Positions 1-5,601 of a stretch of DNA of 7,449 bases are shown piece by piece; the first letter of the stretch is position 1, and every line of letters starts with the position of its first letter. This DNA is from an uncultured Clostridia bacterium (GTDB lineage: Bacteria; Bacillota; Clostridia; Oscillospirales; Ruminococcaceae). The DNA lies in NCBI GenBank assembly GCA_947588775.1, contig CANPZQ010000095.1:1-7449 (forward strand). Direction: 5' to 3'. The notes under the pieces are model-generated. The model saw only the letters and a list, made by a program, of their open reading frames with translations. It was not told the DNA's origin and searched no databases. Both the position numbers and the translations under genes were made by a program.

Positions 1-891
1 GGAAAATCCCTCTGGGGCAAGCTCTACGGCCAGTGGCTCTGCGAGGGTGCGGTTTTCGTCTATGATTTCGACAAATTCGACGCCGCCGATATTCTCCCGC
101 TGTTCGCGAAGTACAACATCACCACCTTCTGCGCGCCGCCGACCATGCTCAGAATGATGATTAAGGAGGACCTCTCGGTTTACGACCTCTCGTCGATTCA
201 TCATATGACCACCGCCGGCGAGGCACTTAACCCCGAGGTCGCGAAGCAGTTCAAGCAGGCGACCGGCCTTGAAATTATGGAGGGCTTCGGCCAGACCGAA
301 ACCACCCTTGTAATCGGAAACCTCTACGGCGACGTTCCGAAGTACGGCTCTATGGGCAAGGCTTCCCCGCAGTACGACATCGACATCTTAGACCCCGACG
401 GAAACCCCGTCGCAAACGGCGAAGTCGGCGAAATCGTAATCCGCACCTCCGAGGAGGTTCCGGTTGGGCTTTATAAAGAATACTACCTCAACGAGGGCCT
501 CACCCGCGAGGCATGGCACGACGGCTACTACCACACCGGCGACACCGCCTGGCGCGACGAGGACGGCTATTTCTGGTATGTTTCCCGCGTCGACGACGTT
601 ATCAAGTCCTCCGGCTACAGAATCGGCCCGTTTGAGATTGAGAGCGTAATAATGGAGCTTCCCTATGTTCTGGAATGCGGCGTTTCCGCCGTTCCCGACG
701 AGGTAAGGGGCCAGATTGTAAAGGCGAGCATAGTTTTAACGAAAGGCACAGTCGGCACCGACGAGCTTAAAAAGGAAATCCAAAACTATGTAAAGAGCCA
801 CACCGCTCCTTATAAGTATCCCCGCGTAATCGCCTTCCGCGACGAGCTTCCAAAGACCATCAGCGGAAAAATCCAGAGAAACAAGCTTTAA
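1..891 (+). CDS. AMP-forming acyl-CoA synthetase, C-terminal part (5' end outside window)
   Basis: This enzyme activates a carboxylic acid with ATP to an acyl-adenylate and then an acyl-CoA, in the cytoplasm. The frame is open from base 1, giving 296 visible residues; the N-terminal part with the first ATP-binding motif is missing, and family members usually have about 550 residues. Visible ANL-superfamily signatures, in fragment numbering, are GFGQTET (95-101), YHTGD (177-181), the hinge region SRVDDVIKSSGYRIGPFEIE (196-214) and PKTISGKIQR near the end, whose lysine (K290) is the adenylation lysine. The WGKLYGQW stretch and the hinge resemble medium-chain acyl-CoA synthetases (ACSM type). 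Acid specificity cannot be read from sequence. Position upstream of vor-type genes suggests short branched acids such as isobutyrate or isovalerate, or an aryl acid; that is inference. The next gene starts 33 bases later with no terminator between them, so they are probably co-transcribed. Confidence 0.93.
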   Translation, partial: GKSLWGKLYGQWLCEGAVFVYDFDKFDAADILPLFAKYNITTFCAPPTMLRMMIKEDLSVYDLSSIHHMTTAGEALNPEVAKQFKQATGLEIMEGFGQTETTLVIGNLYGDVPKYGSMGKASPQYDIDILDPDGNPVANGEVGEIVIRTSEEVPVGLYKEYYLNEGLTREAWHDGYYHTGDTAWRDEDGYFWYVSRVDDVIKSSGYRIGPFEIESVIMELPYVLECGVSAVPDEVRGQIVKASIVLTKGTVGTDELKKEIQNYVKSHTAPYKYPRVIAFRDELPKTISGKIQRNKL

Positions 892-913
892 TCGGCCGCT
901 TTTGATATAATTT

Positions 914-921
914 AAGAGGTG
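914..921 (+). promoter_or_regulatory. Ribosome binding site that decides the start of the P-loop gene
   Basis: AAGAGGTG lies just before ATG 925. An in-frame GTG at 919-921 is part of this Shine-Dalgarno sequence and so cannot itself be the start. This sets the start at 925. Confidence 0.75.
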
Positions 922-924
922 AAC

Positions 925-1581
925 ATGCACAGGGTAACGCTTTTCGCCGGACACTACGGCTCGGGAAAGACAAATCTCGCGGTAAACTACGCCCGCGCCC
1001 TTAAAAAGGAGCATGAGCGGGTCGTAATCGCCGACCTCGACATCGTGAACCCCTATTTTCGCACAAAGGACTCCGCGGAGGTTTTGGAACGCGAGGGAAT
1101 CGAGGTAATCTCGCCCGAGTTTGCGAATTCAAACGTCGACCTCCCCGCGCTGCCGGCGTCCCTTTACGGGGTCGTCCAGCGGCGCGACCGCTATGCGGTT
1201 CTGGACATAGGCGGCGACGACAGGGGAGCCTACGCCCTCGGGCGGTACGCGCCCTATATCCTCGAGGAAAACGATTTCGAGATGATTTTTGTCGCAAATT
1301 TCATGCGCCCGCTCACCCGAACCCCCGAAGAGGCGGTTGAAGTGATGCGCGAAATCGAATCCGCCGGCGGAATCCCGTTTACGGCGATTGCGAACAACAC
1401 CAACCTCGGGCGGCTCACCGACGCGGCGGTTATCCGCGAGGGAACGGAAAAATCCCGCGAGCTTTCGCGGCTTTGCGGGCTTAAGATAATTTTTACCTCG
1501 GTTGAAAAAAATCTCGCCCGGGGGCTTGACACGGACGGGGTTTTTCCGATAGAATTGCAGAAGAAATACTATGATTTATAA
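925..1581 (+). CDS. P-loop ATPase, MinD/CobQ-like fold, unknown role in vor operon
   Basis: This is a 218-residue cytoplasmic nucleotide-binding protein with no membrane segment. GHYGSGKT (residues 9-16) is a Walker A loop. It is followed by VVIADLDIVNPYF (33-45), which matches the switch I/A' position of SIMIBI-class NTPases (the MinD, ParA, CobQ and NifH group), and by VLDIGGDDRG (92-101) at the Walker B/switch II position. The lysine early in the deviant Walker A of MinD/ParA (KGGxGKT) is replaced by histidine, so it is not a typical MinD or ParA. NNTNLG (about 154-159) may contribute to base binding. It sits between an acyl-CoA synthetase and the Vor ferredoxin subunit, with 15 bases to the next gene. 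A role in maturation, cofactor loading or regulation of the oxidoreductase is possible but is only inference from position. The start is ATG 925, from the AAGAGGTG ribosome binding site. Confidence 0.85.
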   Translation: MHRVTLFAGHYGSGKTNLAVNYARALKKEHERVVIADLDIVNPYFRTKDSAEVLEREGIEVISPEFANSNVDLPALPASLYGVVQRRDRYAVLDIGGDDRGAYALGRYAPYILEENDFEMIFVANFMRPLTRTPEEAVEVMREIESAGGIPFTAIANNTNLGRLTDAAVIREGTEKSRELSRLCGLKIIFTSVEKNLARGLDTDGVFPIELQKKYYDL

Positions 1582-1596
1582 TTACGGAGGCTGATT

Positions 1597-1821
1597 ATGG
1601 CAAGGATTACTTTTGATGAGGACGTCTGCAAGGGCTGCGGGCTGTGCGTGAACGCGTGTCCGAGAAAGCTCATTGTTCTCGCCAAGGAAAAAATCAACAA
1701 AAAGGGCCATTCGCCCGCCGAAATCACCGACGAGTCAAAGTGCATCGGCTGCGCCTGCTGCGCGATGATGTGTCCCGACTGCGTGATTACGGTAGAGAAG
1801 CAGGAGGTAGAAAATGGCTAA
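1597..1821 (+). CDS. vorD: 2-oxoacid:ferredoxin oxidoreductase delta subunit (2x[4Fe-4S] ferredoxin)
   Basis: A 74-residue ferredoxin that carries electrons between the catalytic subunits and free ferredoxin. Two cluster motifs are plain: C11-x2-C14-x2-C17-x3-C21-P and C49-x2-C52-x2-C55-x3-C59-P, each of the CxxCxxCxxxCP type that binds one [4Fe-4S] cluster. Two further cysteines, C54 and C62, lie in or next to the second motif. The spacer between the motifs is lysine-rich. Length and arrangement fit VorD/KorD delta subunits rather than a free 55-residue clostridial ferredoxin. ACGGAGG at 1584-1590 is the ribosome binding site. The last codons overlap the alpha-subunit start by 8 bases (GAAAATGGCTAA, in different frames), which suggests translational coupling. 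Confidence 0.92.
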   Translation: MARITFDEDVCKGCGLCVNACPRKLIVLAKEKINKKGHSPAEITDESKCIGCACCAMMCPDCVITVEKQEVENG

Positions 1822-2875
1822 GGTACTTATGAAGGGCAACGAGGCGATTGCCGAGGCCGCAATCCGCTCGGGCTGCCGCCACTATTTCGGCTATCCCATC
1901 ACGCCCCAGACGGAAATCGCCGCCTATATGGCTAAGCGCATGCCGAAAATCGGCGGAACTTTTTTACAGGCCGAGAGCGAAATTTCCGCTATCAACATGG
2001 TTTACGGCGTTTCATCGGCGGGCTGCCGGGTGATGACTTCCTCTTCGAGCCCCGGAGTTTCCCTGAAGCAGGAGGGAATATCCTATCTTGCGGGCTGCGA
2101 CCTTCCCGCGCTCATTGTAAACGTCCAGCGCGGCGGCCCCGGCCTCGGCGGAATCCAGCCCTCGCAGTCCGACTATTTCCAGGCCACAAAGGGCGGCGGC
2201 CACGGCGACTACAGGCTTATTGTCCTCGCCCCCGCCTCGGTTCAGGAGATGGCGGACCTTACCGCAAAGGCTTTTGACCTTGCTGACAAGTACCGTATGC
2301 CCGCGATGCTTCTGGCGGACGGCACCATCGGCCAGATGATGGAGCCGGTGGAGCTTCCCGAGGACATGCGCACGACCGTTTACGAGAAGCCGTGGGCCGT
2401 CACCGGAACCGAAAACAAGCGCGAGCATAACATCGTAAACTCCCTGTACCTCGTTCCCGAGCAGCTCGAGAAGAAAAACATCGAGCGTTACGAAAAATAT
2501 AAGACCGTCGAGAAGAACGAGGTTATGTACGAAGAATACATGACCGACGACGCGGACGTATGCGTCGTAGCCTTCGGAATCGCGGCGCGGGTATCGAAAA
2601 ACGCGATAACCGCCGCCCGCGCCAAGGGAATAAAGGCCGGACTTATCCGCCCGATAACCCTCTGGCCGTTCCCGAAGGACGTAATCGCAAGGACCGCGGA
2701 GCATGTAAAGGGCTTTGTTTCTGTCGAGCTTTCGATGGGCCAGATGATAGAGGATATTCGCCTCGCCGAGGGCTGCAAAAAGCCGGTAACTCTTTGTTCC
2801 CGCGTCGGCGGAATGATTCCCTCTCCCGAAGAGGTACTTAAAGCTATTGAGGATATGGAAGGAGGCGCGTTCTGA
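1814..2875 (+). CDS. vorB: 2-oxoacid:ferredoxin oxidoreductase alpha subunit (VorB type)
   Basis: The 353-residue alpha subunit works with the beta, gamma and delta products to convert a 2-oxoacid, CoA and oxidised ferredoxin to acyl-CoA, CO2 and reduced ferredoxin, reversibly, in the cytoplasm. The pyrimidine-binding domain of the thiamine diphosphate site covers about residues 1-180, with GYPITPQTE (26-34), QAESEISAI (52-60) carrying the conserved glutamate E54, and the glycine-rich RGGPGLGGIQPSQSD (106-120). A transketolase C-terminal-like domain follows at about 247-345 (VVAFGIAARV and GLIRPITLWPFP). Length and motifs match the VorB group usually assigned to 3-methyl-2-oxobutanoate (2-oxoisovalerate). 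The related 2-oxoglutarate enzymes (KorA) are close, so the substrate is moderately certain. AGGAGGT at 1802-1808 sets the start. The stop overlaps the beta start by one base. Confidence 0.93.
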   Translation: MAKVLMKGNEAIAEAAIRSGCRHYFGYPITPQTEIAAYMAKRMPKIGGTFLQAESEISAINMVYGVSSAGCRVMTSSSSPGVSLKQEGISYLAGCDLPALIVNVQRGGPGLGGIQPSQSDYFQATKGGGHGDYRLIVLAPASVQEMADLTAKAFDLADKYRMPAMLLADGTIGQMMEPVELPEDMRTTVYEKPWAVTGTENKREHNIVNSLYLVPEQLEKKNIERYEKYKTVEKNEVMYEEYMTDDADVCVVAFGIAARVSKNAITAARAKGIKAGLIRPITLWPFPKDVIARTAEHVKGFVSVELSMGQMIEDIRLAEGCKKPVTLCSRVGGMIPSPEEVLKAIEDMEGGAF

Positions 2876-3624
2876 TGGCCGTAGTATTTTCAAAGCCGAA
2901 GGCTCTTACCGACGCACCGCTGCACTATTGCCCGGGCTGCACCCACGGAATAATCCACCGCCTTGTCGCCGAGGCGATTGACGACCTCGGAATTTTGGGC
3001 AGAACCGTCGGCGTCGCGCCGGTCGGCTGCGCGGTTATGGCGTACGACTATTTCTCCTGCGACATGGTGGAGGCCGCCCACGGGCGCGCTCCCGCCGTCG
3101 CCACGGGGCTTAAAAGGGCTATGCCCGACAGAATCATCTTCACCTATCAGGGCGACGGCGACCTTGCCTCGATAGGAATGGCGGAAACCGTTCACGCCGC
3201 CACAAGAAACGAAAACATCACGGTAATTTTTGTAAACAACGCGATTTACGGCATGACTGGCGGCCAGATGGCACCAACGTCGCTCCCGGGGCAGGTAACT
3301 CAGACCTCCCCCTACGGCCGCGACGTTAAAACGGTCGGCTACCCGATTAAGGTTTGCGAGCTGCTTTCCGCCCTCGACGCGCCCTACTATATCGAGCGCG
3401 TTGCGGTAAACAACGTTAAGCACGTCATGGCCGCGAAAAAGGCGATTAAACGCGCCTTCGAGAATCAGGTCGAGGGCAGGGGATTCTCGCTCATCGAAGT
3501 AGTATCGAGCTGCCCGACGAACTGGGGAATGACGCCGCAGAAGGCTCTCGACTGGGTCGAAAGCGACATGATTCCCTACTATCCTTTAGGCGTTTACAGG
3601 GATAAATCAAAGGAGGCGGAGTGA
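2875..3624 (+). CDS. vorA: 2-oxoacid:ferredoxin oxidoreductase beta subunit, TPP-binding
   Basis: The 249-residue beta subunit binds thiamine diphosphate. The TPP fold is shown by GDGD (93-96) and the asparagine pair N121-N122 about 26 residues later, in the G-D-G(x~25)N-N arrangement that holds Mg and diphosphate. CPGC (19-22), GC (51-52) and SSCPTNWG (211-218) supply cysteines at the places where beta subunits of this family usually bind a proximal [4Fe-4S] cluster. HGRAPAVATG (69-78) is also typical. The short length, with no fused domains, marks the multi-subunit Vor/Kor type rather than a single-chain pyruvate:ferredoxin oxidoreductase. It starts at ATG 2875, sharing one base with the alpha stop (TGATG), with AAGGAGG at 2859-2865 as ribosome binding site. 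The gamma gene begins one base after its stop. Confidence 0.93.
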   Translation: MAVVFSKPKALTDAPLHYCPGCTHGIIHRLVAEAIDDLGILGRTVGVAPVGCAVMAYDYFSCDMVEAAHGRAPAVATGLKRAMPDRIIFTYQGDGDLASIGMAETVHAATRNENITVIFVNNAIYGMTGGQMAPTSLPGQVTQTSPYGRDVKTVGYPIKVCELLSALDAPYYIERVAVNNVKHVMAAKKAIKRAFENQVEGRGFSLIEVVSSCPTNWGMTPQKALDWVESDMIPYYPLGVYRDKSKEAE

Positions 3625-3625
3625 G

Positions 3626-4165
3626 ATGGCATATATTCAGGTACTCATCGCCGGCTTCGGCGGTCAGGGAGTGCTTTTTGCGGGAAAGGTTCTCGCCCAC
3701 AAGGGACTTGAGGAGGAGAAGCAGATAAGCTGGCTGCCCTCCTACGGTCCCGAGATGCGCGGCGGCACCGCCAACTGCTCGGTTATAATAAGCGATACGC
3801 CGGTCGGCTCGCCGATTGTTTCGGAGCCGGATATTCTTATCGTTATGAACCTTCCCTCCTTCGACAAGTACGAAAACGCCGTAAAGGCGGGGGGCTGCGC
3901 GTTTGTGGATTCCACCCTTATCGAGAGAAAGGCGGAAAGAACCGATATTTCGGTCCACTACATTCCCGCGACCAAGATGGCGCGCGACCTCGGAATCCCG
4001 ACGCTCGCGAATATGATAATGATCGGCAAGGTAATCCGCGAAACCGGGGTCGTCGCCATGGACGGCCTTCGCGACGCGCTTTCAAAGACCGTTTCCGCGA
4101 AGCATCAGGACTTACTGGAGGCCAACCTCAAGGCGATTGAGGCGGGCTACGAGTATAAAGATTAA
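3626..4165 (+). CDS. vorC: 2-oxoacid:ferredoxin oxidoreductase gamma subunit
   Basis: The 179-residue gamma subunit completes the four-subunit complex; in this family the gamma domain helps form the CoA-binding part. GFGGQG (10-15) near the N-terminus and SYGPEMRGGTANC (39-51) are the hallmark motifs of the pyruvate/ketoisovalerate oxidoreductase catalytic (gamma) domain. The length is normal and there is no fusion. AGGAGG at 3611-3616, inside the end of the beta gene, serves the start ATG 3626. This is the last gene of the operon. I see no hairpin-plus-U-tract terminator in 4166-4192, so some transcription may run on into the aminotransferase. By homology alone the substrate could be 2-oxoisovalerate, 2-oxoglutarate or an aryl pyruvate; the neighbouring branched-chain aminotransferase favours the first. 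Confidence 0.92.
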   Translation: MAYIQVLIAGFGGQGVLFAGKVLAHKGLEEEKQISWLPSYGPEMRGGTANCSVIISDTPVGSPIVSEPDILIVMNLPSFDKYENAVKAGGCAFVDSTLIERKAERTDISVHYIPATKMARDLGIPTLANMIMIGKVIRETGVVAMDGLRDALSKTVSAKHQDLLEANLKAIEAGYEYKD

Positions 4166-4192
4166 AGAGAACCGCGCTTGTATAAAAAACAC

Positions 4193-4221
4193 TTGCATTT
4201 TCCTCGCTTTAGCAGTATAAT
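4193..4221 (+). promoter_or_regulatory. Sigma-A type promoter of the aminotransferase gene
   Basis: TTGCAT (4193-4198), a 17-base spacer and TATAAT (4216-4221) make a strong housekeeping promoter. Transcription would start near 4228, leaving about 28 bases before ATG 4256. That is too short for a T-box or peptide-leader attenuator, devices often found before branched-chain amino acid genes in Firmicutes. A strong AAGGAAGGA ribosome binding site follows at 4242-4250. Confidence 0.75.
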
Positions 4222-4255
4222 AAATCAAAGTTCACCTTAAAAAGGAAGGATAATT

Positions 4256-5323
4256 ATGCTTGACATTAAAATTCAGAAGACCCGGGAGCCTAAAAAAATT
4301 CCCGCGAGGGGCGAAAAGCTCGGCTTCGGCCACATTTTCACCGACCACATGTTCGTTATGAACTACACCGAGGGCAAGGGCTGGCACGACCCGAGGATTG
4401 TCCCGTTCGGGGACATTTCCCTGAGCCCCGCGGCGATGGTTCTGCACTACGGTCAGGAGATGTTCGAGGGGCTTAAGGCTTACCGCGGCGACAACGGCGA
4501 GGTATACCTGTTCCGCCCCGACATGAATGCGAAGCGCGCGAACAACTCAAACGAGCGTCTTTGCATTCCGAAGATTCCCGAGGAGGATTTTGTTCAGGCG
4601 GTAAAGGCTGTCGTCGACGTCGACCGCGACTGGGTGCCTTACGACGAGGGAACCTCGCTCTATATCCGCCCGTTCGTTATTTCGACCGACCCTCATCTCG
4701 GCGTTGCGCCGTCGAAAACATACCTCTTCCTTATAATCCTCTCACCGTCGGGGGCCTACTATGAGAGCGGGCTCGAGCCGGTCGGAATCTGGATTGAGGA
4801 CGAATATGTCCGCGCGGTTCGCGGCGGAATGGGATATGCAAAGACCGGCGGAAACTATGCCGCCTCCCTCGCCGCGCAGGTCAAAGCCCATGACAGCGGC
4901 TATTCTCAGGCACTCTGGCTCGACGGCGTCGAGAGAAAGTATATCGAGGAAGTCGGCTCGATGAACATAATGTTCAAAATCAACGGCCGGGTCGTAACGC
5001 CTATGCTCAACGGCTCGATTCTCCCGGGAATAACCCGCGACTCGATTTTGCATGTCTGCCGCGACTGGGGATACGAGGTCGAGGAGCGCAGGATTTCGGT
5101 CGACGAGCTCATTGAAGCGGCGCATTCGGGAGCTTTGGAGGAAGTTTTCGGAACCGGCACCGCCGCGGTCGTATCGCCCGTCGGAAAGTTAAGATACAAG
5201 GACGACGTAATCGAAATCGGCGGCGGAAAAATCGGCGAGCTTACCCAAAAGCTCTACGACGAGCTCACCGGAATCCAGTGGGGCCGCAAATCCGACCCCT
5301 ACGGCTGGCGCGTCACGGTATAA
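4256..5323 (+). CDS. ilvE: Branched-chain amino acid aminotransferase
   Basis: This 355-residue PLP enzyme transfers the amino group between glutamate and the 2-oxoacids of valine, leucine and isoleucine, in the cytoplasm. It belongs to fold-type IV aminotransferases, in the longer group related to eukaryotic BCATs (about 350 residues, against about 310 for E. coli IlvE). Visible marks are the PLP lysine K196 in AKTGGNYAAS (195-204), EEVGSMNIMF (231-240) whose EVG(S/T)MN sequence is typical of this group, LPGITRDS (256-263), and FGTGTAAVVSPVG (298-310), which helps bind the PLP phosphate. YGQEMFEGLKAYR (65-77) is the usual N-terminal motif. The gene has its own promoter (4193-4221) and terminator (5330-5358) but follows the Vor operon in the same direction by 90 bases. 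Its 2-oxoacid products are the expected Vor substrates, so the two units probably serve one pathway. Confidence 0.95.
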   Translation: MLDIKIQKTREPKKIPARGEKLGFGHIFTDHMFVMNYTEGKGWHDPRIVPFGDISLSPAAMVLHYGQEMFEGLKAYRGDNGEVYLFRPDMNAKRANNSNERLCIPKIPEEDFVQAVKAVVDVDRDWVPYDEGTSLYIRPFVISTDPHLGVAPSKTYLFLIILSPSGAYYESGLEPVGIWIEDEYVRAVRGGMGYAKTGGNYAASLAAQVKAHDSGYSQALWLDGVERKYIEEVGSMNIMFKINGRVVTPMLNGSILPGITRDSILHVCRDWGYEVEERRISVDELIEAAHSGALEEVFGTGTAAVVSPVGKLRYKDDVIEIGGGKIGELTQKLYDELTGIQWGRKSDPYGWRVTV

Positions 5324-5329
5324 AAATCG

Positions 5330-5358
5330 CAGGGGCAGTCAAATGCCCCTGTTTTTTT
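5330..5358 (+). terminator. Rho-independent terminator after the aminotransferase gene
   Basis: An 8-bp perfect stem, CAGGGGCA (5330-5337) with TGCCCCTG (5344-5351), closes a six-base loop and is followed at once by seven T. It begins seven bases after the stop codon. Confidence 0.92.
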
Positions 5359-5522
5359 CGGGGAAAGCCCATAAACCCGCGATTTTTTTGCGATAATAAG
5401 CAAAACCCGCGCCGCCCCCTTAAATCTTCCCGAAAAAAATTTTCGCAAAGCTCCCGAAAAACCTTGCGCGAAGTCACAAAACCTGCGCGGCGTTTTTGAA
5501 AATCAAAATCGGAAAAATTTGC
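5359..5522. other. Gene-free A/T-rich spacer with short repeated words
   Basis: No coding frame with a ribosome binding site is visible on either strand. The stretch has alternating A/T runs and GCG-rich words. AAACCCGCG occurs at 5373-5381 and 5403-5411, and a variant AAACCTGCG at 5479-5487. A weak dyad, CGAAAA with TTTTCG around three A, lies at 5431-5445. I recognise no riboswitch or RNA gene here. Confidence 0.5.
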
Positions 5523-5551
5523 TTGACATTTTGCGGCAGTTGTGGCAAAAT
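5523..5551 (+). promoter_or_regulatory. Probable promoter of the secreted-protein gene
   Basis: A consensus TTGACA lies at 5523-5528. At a 17-base spacing is CAAAAT (5546-5551), which matches four of six -10 positions. A better-looking TATAAG at 5551-5556 would need a 22-base spacer, which is too long. Transcription would start near 5558, giving a leader of about 44 bases. An imperfect dyad fills the spacer (5531-5548). Confidence 0.6.
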
Positions 5552-5588
5552 ATAAGTAGGATTCATATAGAATCTCGAAAAAAATAAT

Positions 5589-5593
5589 GGAGG
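5589..5593 (+). promoter_or_regulatory. Ribosome binding site that decides the secreted-protein start
   Basis: GGAGG lies eight bases before ATG 5602. An upstream in-frame ATG at 5587 overlaps this site, so it is not the start. Starting at 5602 also puts the Met-Lys-Lys of a normal signal peptide at the N-terminus. Confidence 0.8.
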
Positions 5594-5601
5594 AAAAATT
5601 C

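Noticed and set aside
906..911. TATAAT before the P-loop ATPase gene as a -10 box
   Set aside because: There is no acceptable -35 about 17 bases upstream (AAGCTT is there), and the transcription start would fall inside the ribosome binding site, leaving almost no leader.
919..921. GTG as start of the P-loop ATPase
   Set aside because: It forms part of the Shine-Dalgarno sequence for ATG 925.
2012..2893. Long open frame of 293 codons on the minus strand, antisense to the vorB gene
   Set aside because: It lacks a ribosome binding site and any recognisable motif, and it overlaps a gene with clear family motifs. Biased third-position codon use in GC-rich genes commonly leaves such antisense frames open.
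2890..3423. 177-codon minus-strand frame antisense to the vorA gene
   Set aside because: Same reason: it is opposite a convincing TPP-binding subunit and its translation has no recognisable domain.
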